From NCBI RefSeq assembly GCF_000165125.1, contig NZ_AEIU01000110.1:20671-84670 (forward strand): a stretch of DNA of 64,000 nt, written 5' to 3'. A model generated the notes under the pieces. It saw only the letters and a list, made by a program, of their open reading frames with translations. It was not told the DNA's origin and searched no databases. The position numbers and the translations under genes are program-made. How positions within the stretch are numbered: position 1 is the stretch's first letter; the number at the start of each line of letters is the position of its first letter. This stretch comes from Vibrio caribbeanicus ATCC BAA-2122. GTDB taxonomy: Bacteria > Pseudomonadota > Gammaproteobacteria > Enterobacterales > Vibrionaceae. Below, one piece after another: positions 37,902-48,037 of this stretch.

Positions 37902-38887
37902 TAATTTTGGGGTAATGAAGGGACTTCTTCGCTCAAGAGCGGCTTCCCTTGCATAATACTGATTTCCACTCTTCGGTTGAGCGCTCTTTGAGCTTCTGTC
38001 TTATTAGGACCTAAAGGCTCAGTATCTGCCATGCCTCTGACTCTCAACCTATCATGTTTAAAGCCACGCACTTTTTCCATTTCTTGTGCAACGGAGACCG
38101 CCCTTTGAGCCGACAAATCCCAATTTGAACGATAAAGTTCAGAATCAATTGGTTGATTATCAGTATGACCTGACACCCTAACAACACCCGGTATATCTTT
38201 TACAAGCTCTGCTATTTGGCGAACCAAAGGCCTAAACTTAGGTTGAAGAAAAGCCGAACCTTCAGGAAAAGCACCTCTTTCTCGAATCCTAATATCAATC
38301 TGCTGACCAAGGTTTTCAACTTCCATTGCCCCTTGCTCAATTTCTCTTTCTAAAGCTTGTTTAATATTTTCTGCGACGGTTTCAAGTTGCTCCGATGATT
38401 CAGACTGCTGCTGTTGCTCCTGTGACTCTTGCTGTTGTTGCTGTTGTTCTTCTTGGCTTTGCGAATCAGCTTCCTGACTCGTTTCAGTAGAAGTTTCGGT
38501 CGACTGTCCGCCAGTTTCTTTACCCTGATCACGCTGCATACCACCTGCACGATCCGATTCCCCTTCGTGAAACTCTACCGTTTGTTGAGTAATGTCGATT
38601 GTTTGCTGCATGATAACATCAATCGGGGTTGGTTCTGGCCTACCAGGTCTGAACTCCATAGCAATAACGCTGGTTCCTTTAGGAATGTCCTTAACTTCTA
38701 GACGGTTCTGAACACCAAACGCAAATTTCATAGAACCCGCGATTTGTTTAAACTTAAGAACATCCATCTCAGAAAATGAGAGCAATAAAACAAAGAAACA
38801 CATTAAAAGAGACATCAAGTCAGCGAATGTACCCATCCATAGTGGAAGCCCTGGGGGGGGGCATTTACACGCTTCTTCTTCTTCCAT
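37901..38887 (-). CDS. pomB: PomB, sodium-driven flagellar stator B subunit
   Basis: 328 residues. A short N-terminus, one membrane helix with the essential ion-binding Asp (D23 in TFADLMSLLMCFFVLLL), a plug and linker, then a C-terminal OmpA-like peptidoglycan-binding domain (VSGHTDNQPID, NWDLSAQRA). The linker at residues 112-170 is unusually rich in Gln, Ser and Glu with runs of Q. With PomA it forms the Na+ channel that drives the polar motor built from region 1. It starts 8 nt after pomA. Confidence 0.96.
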   Translation of the reverse strand: MEEEEACKCPPPGLPLWMGTFADLMSLLMCFFVLLLSFSEMDVLKFKQIAGSMKFAFGVQNRLEVKDIPKGTSVIAMEFRPGRPEPTPIDVIMQQTIDITQQTVEFHEGESDRAGGMQRDQGKETGGQSTETSTETSQEADSQSQEEQQQQQQESQEQQQQSESSEQLETVAENIKQALEREIEQGAMEVENLGQQIDIRIRERGAFPEGSAFLQPKFRPLVRQIAELVKDIPGVVRVSGHTDNQPIDSELYRSNWDLSAQRAVSVAQEMEKVRGFKHDRLRVRGMADTEPLGPNKTEAQRALNRRVEISIMQGKPLLSEEVPSLPQN

Positions 38888-38895
38888 AGCCCCAC

Positions 38896-39660
38896 CTATT
38901 CATTATCAACATCGAGTGCACGCTTGCCTTCGTTGAGATAGTTTTTAAGATAGCTGTCTATCACTCTCGGGTTCTGACCATCTTGAATAGCCAAGACACC
39001 ATCCATAATAAGACGACGATTTAACTTTTCCTGCTCACGACGCAAAGATAGCTTATCTGCAATAGGGAAGAAAATCATGTTGGATAGAATCGCTCCGTAC
39101 AAGGTTGTTAAGAGCGCAACAGCCATCGCCGGTCCGATAGACTTGGGATCGTCCATGTTAGACAACATCGCCACCAAACCAACCAATGTTCCTATCATAC
39201 CCATGGCTGGCGATACATCGCCAAAAGCACGAAAAACGTTACATCCAGAGTCATGCCTCTCATCAGTCAGTGAAATATCTTTCTGTAGTGCAGAACGAAC
39301 GACATCTGCATCATGGCCATCAACTAATAAATCAATGCCTTTTTGCATGAAGCTATTGGTTATCTCCATTTCCTCTAATGCGAGAAACCCACCCTTACGA
39401 GCCGCATCTGCCATTTCTACGACTTTAGCGATTAGGTCTTCAGGTTCATCGGATTTAAACATAAAAGCTTTACCAGCAATTTTTCCTGCGCCAAAAAACT
39501 GCCCCATAGTAAACTTCATCATGACGACGAAAATTGAGCCCCCCACAACGATGAGAATCGAAATAACATCGATAAACATTGTAATGCTGCCACCCAGTAT
39601 CATTGCCATGATGACGAAAGCAAAGCCACCTATCAGCCCTACTAGCGTTGCTAAATCCAC
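38896..39660 (-). CDS. pomA: PomA, sodium-driven flagellar stator A subunit
   Basis: 254 residues with four membrane helices and a cytoplasmic loop that contacts FliG. The start is a GTG at 39660 with GAGGAG 7 nt upstream. The conserved FRAFGDVSPAMGMIGTLVGLVAML and AVALLTTLYGAILSNMIFFPIADKL segments form the pore helices. No flagellar sigma-54 or sigma-28 site was seen upstream in 39661-39920. Confidence 0.96.
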   Translation of the reverse strand: MDLATLVGLIGGFAFVIMAMILGGSITMFIDVISILIVVGGSIFVVMMKFTMGQFFGAGKIAGKAFMFKSDEPEDLIAKVVEMADAARKGGFLALEEMEITNSFMQKGIDLLVDGHDADVVRSALQKDISLTDERHDSGCNVFRAFGDVSPAMGMIGTLVGLVAMLSNMDDPKSIGPAMAVALLTTLYGAILSNMIFFPIADKLSLRREQEKLNRRLIMDGVLAIQDGQNPRVIDSYLKNYLNEGKRALDVDNE

Positions 39661-39920
39661 AGTGAACTCCTCACATTGTATCTAATCCACTACCAAATTA
39701 TATCGGCAACGGCTTAAGATCTTTAGTCTTTTATTGGTATCGCCTTCAAATTAATACCAAAGTTATGATTTTTTGCCTCATTGCCAGTACTTACCGGCCG
39801 ACGCTTCGTCTACTGCAATTGGTGCTAAGCTCTATTTTTCTTATCATTTTTAAAGGTTAAATTTGACCATTAATAGCTGCTAGGGTAACTTTCGTGAATC
39901 TTTATTTATATAAGAACATT

Positions 39921-40166
39921 ATGGCGAGCAAAAAACCAGAAAACATGGCCTTCGAAGCGACCATCGAAGAGTTAGATACCATAGTAACTAACCTCGAAAA
40001 TGGTGATTTGTCCCTAGAAGATGCATTAAAAAGCTTCGAAAGAGGCATCTCTCTCGCGCGAGCTGGCCAATTAAAATTGTCTGATGCTGAGCAGCGTGTC
40101 AATATTTTATTACAGAATGATGATTCTGCTCCGTTATCTGATTTCAATACTAAGTCCGAACAGTAG
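39921..40166 (+). CDS. xseB: XseB, exodeoxyribonuclease VII small subunit
   Basis: 81 residues from the ATG at 39921, matching the usual size; an upstream ATG at 39894 would add nine residues foreign to the family. FEATIEELDTIVTNLENGDLSLEDALKSFERGI is the family signature. It heads the operon xseB-ispA-dxs, as in E. coli. In the gene-free upstream gap there is an inverted repeat TTGGTAT/ATACCAA (39734-39760). Confidence 0.95.
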   Translation: MASKKPENMAFEATIEELDTIVTNLENGDLSLEDALKSFERGISLARAGQLKLSDAEQRVNILLQNDDSAPLSDFNTKSEQ

Positions 40167-40175
40167 TTACACAGC

Positions 40176-41069
40176 ATGTCAGTCATGAATGAGGTTTTCA
40201 CCTCTCTTAAACAAAGAAATAGCTTAGAGCTAGAGAAATGGCTTGAAACTCTTGGCCATCCCGATCTGAGTTTAGTTCAAGCAATGAAATATAGCTTGCT
40301 ATCCGAAGGGAAAAGAGTTCGACCTTTCCTAGTGTACGCTACAGGACAAATTTTGGGTTCTGCAGTTGAAGACCTTGATACTGCGGCAGCAGCAATAGAA
40401 TGCATTCATACGTACTCTCTCATTCATGATGACCTTCCAGCAATGGATGATGATGACCTGCGCCGTGGACATCCGACTTGCCATATGCAATTTGATGAAG
40501 CAACAGCAATACTCGCAGGTGATGCCCTTCAAACTCTAGCATTCACTATACTATCTGAAGGCAAACTGAGCCCAAAGGCAGAAAAAAACCGTATAAAAAT
40601 GGTGCAAGTTTTGGCTAATGCATCAGGAGCCAGAGGAATGTGCCTAGGACAAGCCTTAGATCTCAATGCTGAAGGGAAAAGTGTCAGTTTGAATCAGTTA
40701 GAAGCTATTCATGTTAATAAAACGGGTGAATTGATCAAGGCAGCGGTTAAACTCGGTGCGCTCTCTTGCGGGAGCCTTGACGATGTTACAGCCACTCATC
40801 TCGATAGGTACGCTGAAGCTATCGGTCTAGCATTTCAGGTTCAAGATGACATACTTGATCTGGTTAGTGATACCGATACATTGGGCAAACCACAAGGCTC
40901 GGATATCAAGGCAAACAAAAGCACCTATCCCTCTTTGTTAGGACTCAAAGGCTCACAGACGAAAGCCCAAAATTTATTAGAGGATGCGCTTCGTTCTTTA
41001 GACAGCATTCCTCACGAAACCCAAATACTCGAAGATTTCGCCCGATACGTCATCGAGCGCAAGAAATAA
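40176..41069 (+). CDS. ispA: IspA, farnesyl diphosphate synthase
   Basis: 297 residues. The two aspartate-rich motifs are [14 protein letters not shown] and the second DDILD in [12 protein letters not shown]. It condenses IPP with DMAPP and GPP to make FPP. It starts 9 nt after xseB and 20 nt before dxs. Confidence 0.96.
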   Translation: MSVMNEVFTSLKQRNSLELEKWLETLGHPDLSLVQAMKYSLLSEGKRVRPFLVYATGQILGSAVEDLDTAAAAIECIHTYSLIHDDLPAMDDDDLRRGHPTCHMQFDEATAILAGDALQTLAFTILSEGKLSPKAEKNRIKMVQVLANASGARGMCLGQALDLNAEGKSVSLNQLEAIHVNKTGELIKAAVKLGALSCGSLDDVTATHLDRYAEAIGLAFQVQDDILDLVSDTDTLGKPQGSDIKANKSTYPSLLGLKGSQTKAQNLLEDALRSLDSIPHETQILEDFARYVIERKK

Positions 41070-41089
41070 CACATATAGCGCGCAAACAT

Positions 41090-42952
41090 ATGACTCTTGA
41101 TATTTCAAAATATCCAATACTGGCCCAGGCTGATACGCCTGAGGATTTAAGACGCTTACCCAAAGAATCTCTAACCACTTTGTGTAATGAATTACGTACC
41201 TATCTTTTAAATTCTGTTAGTCAATCTAGTGGTCATCTCGCTTCAGGACTAGGCGCGGTAGAGCTAACAGTTGCACTTCACTACGTATATAACACCCCTT
41301 ACGACAAGCTTATTTGGGATGTTGGCCATCAAGCTTACCCCCACAAGATATTAACGGGAAGACGTGACAGACTGACCACGATTAGACAAAAAGATGGATT
41401 ACACCCATTCCCTTGGCGCGCAGAAAGTGAGTACGACACACTTTCAGTCGGACACTCATCAACCTCCATTAGTGCAGCTCTTGGGTTAGCCATTAGTGCA
41501 GAAAGAGAAGATAAAGGTCGAAGAATAGTTAGTGTCATCGGTGATGGCGCTATCACGGCCGGCATGGCTTTTGAGGCGATGAACCACGCGGGTGATGTTC
41601 ATTCTGACATGCTCGTGATACTAAACGATAATGAGATGTCCATTTCAGAAAACGTTGGCGCACTCAACAACCATCTTGCGCAAATATTATCTGGTAACCT
41701 GTACACCTCTATCAGAGAGGGTGGTAAAAAAGTCCTATCTGGCATACCGCCGATAAAAGAACTTGTTAAGAGGACAGAAGAACATCTCAAAGGTATGGTT
41801 GTTCCTGGAACACTCTTTGAAGAGCTTGGTTTCAATTACATCGGCCCCGTTGATGGTCATGATGTCACAGAGTTGGTAAAAACACTCAAAAATATGAGAG
41901 AACTTAAAGGGCCTCAGTTCTTACACATAATGACTAAAAAAGGTAAAGGGTATGAGCCCGCAGAAAAAGACCCTATTGGTTATCATGCCGTGCCCAAGTT
42001 CGCTCCAAGCGATGATACCCTGCCTAAAGTAAAAGGAAAGAAACCGACATTCTCCAGTGTTTTTGGTGATTTTCTCTGTGATATGGCTGCTCTCGATCCC
42101 AAACTTATGGCAATTACACCGGCGATGAGAGAAGGGTCAGGTATGGTTCGATTCTCTAAAGAGTTTCCTGAACAATACTTTGATGTCGCTATAGCCGAGC
42201 AGCACGCCGTTACTTTGGCAACGGGTATGGCGATTGGTGGTAACAATCCTATCGTCGCTATTTATTCGACATTCTTGCAGCGAGGATACGACCAGCTTAT
42301 CCATGATGTTGCAATCATGGATTTACCTATCATGTTTGCTATTGATAGGGCTGGTTTAGTCGGAGCAGACGGTCAGACTCACCAAGGTGCTTTTGACCTT
42401 AGTTTTATGCGATGCATACCCAACATGATCATTATGGCACCCAGCGATGAAAATGAATGTCGTCAGATGCTATATACAGGCCACCGACATAAAGGCCCAT
42501 CTGCTGTGAGGTATCCGAGAGGATCCGGTATTGGCGTTGACACCGGGTCAGAATTTACTCAGTTAGAAATCGGTAAAGGCAGAATACTCCGCCAAGGCCA
42601 AAAAATAGCGATACTCAGTTTTGGTACTTTTTTGCATAGTGCCCTACAAGCTGCTGAAAACATTGGTGCTACCGTGGCAGATATGCGCTTTGTAAAGCCA
42701 CTTGATGAAAGCCTTATCAGACAGCTTGTCCAAGACCATGATGTAATTGTCACTATTGAAGAGAATGCCATAACTGGTGGCGCTGGTTCTGGTGTTGTTG
42801 AATTTATGATGAAGGAAAAACTTATTAAGCCTGTTCTAAACCTAGGCTTACCCGATAAGTTTATTCACCAAGGCACACAAGAAGAGCTTTACGAAGAACT
42901 CGGCTTAGATGCGAAGGGTATTGAAAAAAGTATTCAAAACTACATGCAATGA
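41090..42952 (+). CDS. dxs: Dxs, 1-deoxy-D-xylulose-5-phosphate synthase
   Basis: 620 residues, normal for Dxs. Thiamine-diphosphate motif [18 protein letters not shown]...LNDNEMS, and the pyrimidine-domain Glu in [11 protein letters not shown]. It performs the first step of the MEP pathway and shares the operon with ispA, which uses the pathway's end products. A terminator lies directly after the stop. Confidence 0.97.
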   Translation: MTLDISKYPILAQADTPEDLRRLPKESLTTLCNELRTYLLNSVSQSSGHLASGLGAVELTVALHYVYNTPYDKLIWDVGHQAYPHKILTGRRDRLTTIRQKDGLHPFPWRAESEYDTLSVGHSSTSISAALGLAISAEREDKGRRIVSVIGDGAITAGMAFEAMNHAGDVHSDMLVILNDNEMSISENVGALNNHLAQILSGNLYTSIREGGKKVLSGIPPIKELVKRTEEHLKGMVVPGTLFEELGFNYIGPVDGHDVTELVKTLKNMRELKGPQFLHIMTKKGKGYEPAEKDPIGYHAVPKFAPSDDTLPKVKGKKPTFSSVFGDFLCDMAALDPKLMAITPAMREGSGMVRFSKEFPEQYFDVAIAEQHAVTLATGMAIGGNNPIVAIYSTFLQRGYDQLIHDVAIMDLPIMFAIDRAGLVGADGQTHQGAFDLSFMRCIPNMIIMAPSDENECRQMLYTGHRHKGPSAVRYPRGSGIGVDTGSEFTQLEIGKGRILRQGQKIAILSFGTFLHSALQAAENIGATVADMRFVKPLDESLIRQLVQDHDVIVTIEENAITGGAGSGVVEFMMKEKLIKPVLNLGLPDKFIHQGTQEELYEELGLDAKGIEKSIQNYMQ

Positions 42953-42954
42953 TG

Positions 42955-42980
42955 AAAAAAGCCCATACAGGGCTTTTTTT
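42955..42980. terminator. Bidirectional terminator between dxs and truC
   Basis: AAAAAAGCCC-ATACA-GGGCTTTTTTT; A- and T-runs on both sides serve both convergent genes. Confidence 0.9.
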
Positions 42981-43704
42981 AATTTTGTGGTAACAGCCAA
43001 TCAAACACCTCTGCTAATCTTGCCCATGTTTCATCAAGACCTGCATTAATAACCACACTCTCGCCCGTAAAAGGATGGATAAATGAAAGTGATGACGCGT
43101 GTAAAAGCAAGCGATGAGAGTCAAGTTCGTGCCTAAATAGCTTGTTGTGTTTACCATCACCATGACTCGTATCTCCTATGATGGGGTGCCTTAGATGCGC
43201 CATATGACGCCGTAATTGATGCTTACGTCCTGTTCGCGGTTTCAATTCCATCATGCAATAACGTGTTGTCGGAAATTTCCCCATCGCAATAGGAAGTTCA
43301 GTTTTGGCAATAGGTTGATAATCGGTAATAGCATCCTGAGCCTCCTTATCTAGAGTTGCATGTTTATCAGCGATTTTATCAAGCTCAACTTTTAATGGGT
43401 AATCTAATACGCCAGCTTGCTCGATCCAACCGCGCACGATGGCGTGATAGGTTTTATTCATCTCATGATTGGCAAACATCGGCATAACGCTAGATGCTAT
43501 CTCACTCGATAGAGCAAAGATTAAAACCCCTGAGGTCGGTTTATCGAGACGATGAAGAGGAAAAACATGCTGTCCTATCTGATCCCTGAGCGTCTGCATA
43601 ACAAATTGAGTTTCGTGTTTATCAAGCCAGCTCCGATGAACCAACATGCCAGCAGGTTTATTGACCGCCACAAAGTAGTCATCTTGGAAAACAATCTCTA
43701 GCAT
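42979..43704 (-). CDS. truC: TruC, tRNA pseudouridine(65) synthase
   Basis: 241 residues of the RluA superfamily, without an S4 domain. The catalytic motif is HRLDKPTSGVLIFAL (catalytic Asp). EIVFQDDYFVAVNKPAGMLVHRS is the TruC N-terminus. It overlaps the preceding yqcC by 7 nt, the same pair as in E. coli. Confidence 0.93.
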   Translation of the reverse strand: MLEIVFQDDYFVAVNKPAGMLVHRSWLDKHETQFVMQTLRDQIGQHVFPLHRLDKPTSGVLIFALSSEIASSVMPMFANHEMNKTYHAIVRGWIEQAGVLDYPLKVELDKIADKHATLDKEAQDAITDYQPIAKTELPIAMGKFPTTRYCMMELKPRTGRKHQLRRHMAHLRHPIIGDTSHGDGKHNKLFRHELDSHRLLLHASSLSFIHPFTGESVVINAGLDETWARLAEVFDWLLPQN

Positions 43705-44033
43705 TCACCTTCCCCTTTATCGATTTTTTTCAGTATTAGTAATATCGGTAAATATCTCGAGTCGCCCTGCCAGCATTGTTCAAAATAAGGACTGATATTA
43801 AACTGCTCTGGAATGGGCAGATTTTCGCCTATCTGATGGCGAAGTTTTTCAATAAAGACCCACTGTAGCCACTCGCTTGGCTCTAACCTATCCATTGCAA
43901 ATGGCTGTTGACTCACCAAGTACTCTGCATCTGGAGGTTCAGCTTGCCAAAGAGCAACTCGTTTCATTTGTAACTCTAGTTCAGCCAATAATTTGCATAA
44001 ATTTCTCTTACTTGTCATTTTATCTTGGGTCAT
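43698..44033 (-). CDS. yqcC: YqcC family protein
   Basis: About 111 residues. The motif QPFAMDRLEPSEWLQWVFIEKLRHQ and the later FNISPYFEQCW define the family. Starts at 44033 and 44018 fit the E. coli length; a third in-frame ATG at 44093 adds unrelated hydrophobic residues. None has an ideal ribosome site. Function unknown; translated with truC. Confidence 0.85.
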   Translation of the reverse strand: MTQDKMTSKRNLCKLLAELELQMKRVALWQAEPPDAEYLVSQQPFAMDRLEPSEWLQWVFIEKLRHQIGENLPIPEQFNISPYFEQCWQGDSRYLPILLILKKIDKGEGEC

Positions 44034-44095
44034 CACCTTGAAAATTACGCGTAGAATACCATTTATATAGAGAATCAAGTTAGGACAATTCACTT

Positions 44096-45133
44096 ATGGA
44101 AACCATTCACACTTTAAGCGAGCTTCTTACTGGTAGTGATTGCCAATATCAAGTCTACGATCTAGGTCGAAGAGTAAAAATAATCGACAACAAAACTTTT
44201 TCTTCGGTAGAGAAAGGCCTTCAGCCATACCCCTATGCAATTCAGCGTAAAGCGCAACTTGCGATTGCATATTGGAATCAACATAGACAACCTTGGATCT
44301 GGTTTCTTAAGTTCGAATTGGATGAACGCGGATTAATAAAACAATCAGATATCGGTAATTTCATCAAGCTTGTAGTAGAAGCTATGGGTACTCGTGTCAC
44401 TCATGACATAACACCAGAACAACAAGAAAAGCTGTCGGCTAATCCATATACTTACAAACCAGCCGAAGACAAATTAGCCGTTTTTCATAGTCAAATTCGC
44501 GCCCATCTATCACTACCATGTAGTCAATATTATGAGCATGCTCAGCACTATTTGTCAGGTCAGCTCGGTTGGGAAAAATGGCAAGCCGTCGGCCTACAAG
44601 GAATAACGGACATCTGCGCACGCTTGGGGCAGGAACAAAATGGAGTCAAAGTTCTAAGAGCACTTGGGAATTTACCCAGTGAGCCTCTTTATGCATTACT
44701 TGGTGCTTTAGAACACACACTTATACCAAATAAAATTGCGCAAAAGCTTTCAACCCTAATCCTAAATGAAATGGCATCTAATGAGCCCGATCTATTTCTG
44801 ATCAGTGCGCTTACCCGGGCACTATCTGGTGCTGATAGTGAGATTGGTGAACCCATTTTAGATAACATTCTCTCTTCTGCTCGTTTTAGCCATCAAGAAG
44901 TGCTTATAGCGATTGCAGGACGCTGCTGGCATTGGGTGAACAACAGTCAAAGAGCTGAAGCTTTCCTATTGAGACTGGCACAAACAAATAACCAAATACT
45001 CTTTAACCAGCTTTTTGCAGACTTAGTCATGTTGCCAGAATTAAGGTTGATTATGTTGCCACTGCTGCACTCGAATCCATCAGAAGAACTCACTCAAGCA
45101 ATGCTGAATCTTCAGAAAGCGGCCAAGGCGTAA
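44096..45133 (+). CDS. DUF3549 family protein
   Basis: 345 residues, cytoplasmic, with a helical repeat-like second half (LGALEHTLIPNKIAQKLSTL, SALTRALSGADSEIGEPILDNIL) that could be HEAT-like. I recognise the DUF3549 family from the N-terminal GSDCQYQVYDLGRRV. Function unknown. It is divergent from yqcC and followed 4 nt later by the DUF3301 gene. Confidence 0.78.
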   Translation: METIHTLSELLTGSDCQYQVYDLGRRVKIIDNKTFSSVEKGLQPYPYAIQRKAQLAIAYWNQHRQPWIWFLKFELDERGLIKQSDIGNFIKLVVEAMGTRVTHDITPEQQEKLSANPYTYKPAEDKLAVFHSQIRAHLSLPCSQYYEHAQHYLSGQLGWEKWQAVGLQGITDICARLGQEQNGVKVLRALGNLPSEPLYALLGALEHTLIPNKIAQKLSTLILNEMASNEPDLFLISALTRALSGADSEIGEPILDNILSSARFSHQEVLIAIAGRCWHWVNNSQRAEAFLLRLAQTNNQILFNQLFADLVMLPELRLIMLPLLHSNPSEELTQAMLNLQKAAKA

Positions 45134-45137
45134 TATT

Positions 45138-45437
45138 ATGATGACGGATATTTTTATAGTACTCCTACTAGCAGCGGTGTGCTTCATTTTTTGGCAACAA
45201 CGTCGCCAAGCTGAATTAGCGAAACTTGTCGCGAGTCGAAAGTGCAAAGAATTAAATTTACAACTGCTTAGCGTAGCACTCAAAGCTCACAGATTAAAAT
45301 CACCAACAAAAACATGGTACTGGCATTCTGAATACAATTTTGAGTTCTCTTCAATGGGAGATGACTGCTATCAAGGTAAGATTATCTTCCGAGGTTTCAC
45401 TGTAATCGATATCATTTTACCACCACACAGGGTTTAA
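45138..45437 (+). CDS. DUF3301 family membrane-anchored protein
   Basis: 99 residues: an N-terminal membrane anchor (IFIVLLLAAVCFIFWQQRRQAELA), then a small soluble domain with the conserved YWHSEYNFEFSSMGDD. It forms a run with the DUF3549 gene. Function unknown. Confidence 0.78.
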   Translation: MMTDIFIVLLLAAVCFIFWQQRRQAELAKLVASRKCKELNLQLLSVALKAHRLKSPTKTWYWHSEYNFEFSSMGDDCYQGKIIFRGFTVIDIILPPHRV

Positions 45438-45467
45438 AAAATTGGCCTCAAACGAAAGGATTTATTT

Positions 45468-45755
45468 ATGCTCTCTCAGGATGTAAGCAACGAATTACAA
45501 ACAATCCTAGAACGTTTGCGCGATGAAGGAAAAGAACCGACCGTTGCGCTTGTTAAAGCTCGTCTGTCTGTAAAAGTTCCAATGCCAGCTTTGATTACAA
45601 CAATTAAGCGTTGGAAAAGTACCTCACAAGTACCCAAAATTGAAGTTGCCCTTAAAGAGCCCGACAATAATGAACGGATTAAAGAGCTCGAGAAAACCGT
45701 TCAAAACCTCGTTAAGAGAATTGAATACCTTGAACTTCGTTTTGGAAAACAATAG
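45468..45755 (+). CDS. Small conserved vibrio protein with helix-turn-helix-like N-terminus and coiled coil
   Basis: 95 residues. The N-terminal EGKEPTVALVKARLSVKVPMPALITTIKRWK has the pattern of the KfrA-type DNA-binding start, and the C-terminus is a leucine-heptad coiled coil (IKELEKTVQNLVKRIEYLEL). A dimeric DNA-binding role is only an inference. AAAGGA precedes the ATG. It is last in the DUF3549-DUF3301 run. Confidence 0.7.
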   Translation: MLSQDVSNELQTILERLRDEGKEPTVALVKARLSVKVPMPALITTIKRWKSTSQVPKIEVALKEPDNNERIKELEKTVQNLVKRIEYLELRFGKQ

Positions 45756-45772
45756 CTAAGGCACTTCAATAA

Positions 45773-45800
45773 AAAAGGCTTGATTAAAATCAAGCCTTTT
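45773..45800. terminator. Bidirectional terminator between the small-protein gene and sucD
   Basis: AAAAGGCTTGAT-TAAA-ATCAAGCCTTTT with A/T runs on both sides; it ends the whole sdh-suc transcript on the minus strand. Confidence 0.92.
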
Positions 45801-45816
45801 ATTTTTTGTATCGAAC

Positions 45817-46689
45817 TTACCAGCCAGTAATTTCGCGTAGACCTTTACCGATGTCAGCAAGAGACTTAACCGTCTTCACACCTGCAGCTTCAAGTGCAGC
45901 AAACTTGTCTTCTGCTGTTCCTTTACCACCAGAGATGATTGCACCAGCATGTCCCATACGTTTACCTGGAGGTGCAGTTACACCAGCAATATAAGAAACA
46001 ACAGGCTTAGTTACATTCTCTTTGATGAATGCTGCTGCTTCCTCTTCAGCTGTACCACCGATTTCACCGATCATAACGATCGCTTCTGTTTCAGGATCCT
46101 CTTGGAAAAGCTTCAAGATGTCGATGAAGTTAGAGCCAGGAATAGGGTCTCCACCAATACCAACACAAGTAGACTGACCAAATCCTTCGTCTGTAGTTTG
46201 TTTTACTGCTTCGTACGTTAGCGTACCAGAGCGAGAAACAATACCAACTTTACCTTTCTTATGAATATGACCTGGCATGATACCAATCTTACACTCGTCT
46301 GGAGTAATAAGTCCTGGACAGTTAGGGCCGATCATGCGAACGCCTGTTTCTTCTAGCTTCACCTTAACATCAATCATATCGGTAGTTGGAATACCCTCAG
46401 TGATTGTAACGATAAGTTCAATCCCTGCATCAATCGCTTCTAGGATTGCATCTTTACAGAAGGGCGCTGGTACATAGATAACTGTCGCTGTCGCACCAGT
46501 TGCTTCAACAGCTTCACGTACTGTGTTAAATACTGGTAGGCCCAAATGCGTTTGTCCGCCTTTACCAGGAGAAACACCACCAACCATCTGTGTACCGTAA
46601 GCAATCGCTTGTTCTGAGTGGAATGTTCCCTGACCGCCAGTAAAACCCTGACAAATGACTTTAGTGTCTTTATTAATTAGTACAGACAT
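45817..46689 (-). CDS. sucD: SucD, succinyl-CoA synthetase alpha subunit
   Basis: 290 residues. The CoA-binding Rossmann part starts with [19 protein letters not shown]; the phosphorylated His is in [13 protein letters not shown]. The start overlaps the sucC stop by 1 nt (TAATG). It is the last gene of the sdhCDAB-sucABCD cluster. Confidence 0.97.
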   Translation of the reverse strand: MSVLINKDTKVICQGFTGGQGTFHSEQAIAYGTQMVGGVSPGKGGQTHLGLPVFNTVREAVEATGATATVIYVPAPFCKDAILEAIDAGIELIVTITEGIPTTDMIDVKVKLEETGVRMIGPNCPGLITPDECKIGIMPGHIHKKGKVGIVSRSGTLTYEAVKQTTDEGFGQSTCVGIGGDPIPGSNFIDILKLFQEDPETEAIVMIGEIGGTAEEEAAAFIKENVTKPVVSYIAGVTAPPGKRMGHAGAIISGGKGTAEDKFAALEAAGVKTVKSLADIGKGLREITGW

Positions 46690-47855
46690 TATTTGCCCTC
46701 CGCAGCAGCAACAACTTTCTGAGCTGCATCAGTTAATGACTCTGCAGCAATGATATCAACATCAGAATTAGCAAGTACTTGACGGCCTAGATCCGCATTT
46801 GTACCTTCTAGACGAACAACAACTGGGACATTTACGCCCACTTCTTTCACTGCACCTATGATGCCTTCTGCAATCATGTCACAACGAACAATACCACCGA
46901 AGATATTTACAAGAACAGCTTTAACGTTGTCATCAGAAAGAATGATTTTGAATGCTTCAGCAACACGCTCTTTAGTCGCACCGCCACCAACATCGAGGAA
47001 GTTTGCTGGTTTGCCACCATGAAGGTTAACAATATCCATTGTACCCATTGCCAAACCAGCACCGTTTACCATGCAGCCAACATTACCATCAAGTGCAACA
47101 TAGTTTAGTTCCCACTGTGCGGCATGAGCTTCACGCTCATCTTCTTGTGATGGATCGTGCATTTCACGAAGTTTAGGCTGACGATAAAGAGCATTAGAAT
47201 CGATATTGATCTTACCATCTAGGCAAAGAAGATTACCTTCACCCGTAATAACCAATGGGTTAATTTCAAGCAAAGCAAGATCATGCTTAGCAAACATATC
47301 ACCTAGGCCCATGAAGATTTTCACGAACTGTTTAATCTGATCGCCTTCAAGACCCAGTTTAAACGCAAGCTCACGGCCCTGGTAAGCTTGTGGACCTACG
47401 AGTGGATCGATGGCTGCTTTGTGAATTAACTCTGGTGTCTCTTCTGCAACTTTTTCGATTTCCACACCACCTTCTGTCGATGCCATGAAAACAATCTTGC
47501 GCGTTGCACGATCAACAACAGCACCTAAGTACAGTTCGTTTGCGATGTTTGATGCTTCTTCAACAAGAATCTTTGTTACAGGCTGACCATTCGCATCTGT
47601 TTGATAAGTTACTAGGTTTTTACCAAGCCATTTTTGAGCGAATTCTTTTACGCCCTCTTTATCATCATGTAGTTCAACACCACCTGCTTTACCACGTCCA
47701 CCTGCGTGAACCTGACATTTTACTACTTTCTTCGCTGTCGTGATGCGACCAGCCGCTTCTGCAGCTTCTTGAGGAGTGTCGCACGCGTAACCTTCCGGTA
47801 CCGGCAAACCGAATTCTGCAAACAGCTGTTTGGCTTGATATTCATGCAAATTCAT
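46689..47855 (-). CDS. sucC: SucC, succinyl-CoA synthetase beta subunit
   Basis: 388 residues from the ATG at 47855 ([20 protein letters not shown]), the usual N-terminus; an extension to 47909 is not conserved. ATP-grasp fold with [16 protein letters not shown] and the C-terminal GGIVRCD loop. With SucD it makes ATP or GTP from succinyl-CoA. A long, 182-nt gap separates it from sucB. Confidence 0.97.
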   Translation of the reverse strand: MNLHEYQAKQLFAEFGLPVPEGYACDTPQEAAEAAGRITTAKKVVKCQVHAGGRGKAGGVELHDDKEGVKEFAQKWLGKNLVTYQTDANGQPVTKILVEEASNIANELYLGAVVDRATRKIVFMASTEGGVEIEKVAEETPELIHKAAIDPLVGPQAYQGRELAFKLGLEGDQIKQFVKIFMGLGDMFAKHDLALLEINPLVITGEGNLLCLDGKINIDSNALYRQPKLREMHDPSQEDEREAHAAQWELNYVALDGNVGCMVNGAGLAMGTMDIVNLHGGKPANFLDVGGGATKERVAEAFKIILSDDNVKAVLVNIFGGIVRCDMIAEGIIGAVKEVGVNVPVVVRLEGTNADLGRQVLANSDVDIIAAESLTDAAQKVVAAAEGK

Positions 47856-47971
47856 TTTGATATTCCGTCTATGTTCCCTGTTAGGGATTATTGTTCCATG
47901 ACGACGCAAGTATTCCTTGTCGCCGCCTGTAGGGTCTTCTCAAAAGGACTGGTAACCCATTCCAAATGAAA

Positions 47972-47995
47972 ACTAGATAGCTTTCACTATCTAGT
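47972..47995 (-). other. Hairpin in the sucB-sucC intercistronic gap
   Basis: ACTAGATAG-CTTTCA-CTATCTAGT, a perfect 9-bp inverted repeat, with a second smaller stem (GTAGC/GCTAC) beside it near 48010-48026. No U-tract follows, so RNA processing or stability control is more likely than termination. Confidence 0.6.
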
Positions 47996-48037
47996 CTCGA
48001 TTCACTAACGAGTAGCTTAAATCGCTACCCGCATGTG

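Noticed and set aside
39077-39685. 202-codon open frame antisense to pomA
   Set aside because: Its composition mirrors the PomA codons on the other strand; PomA is certain.
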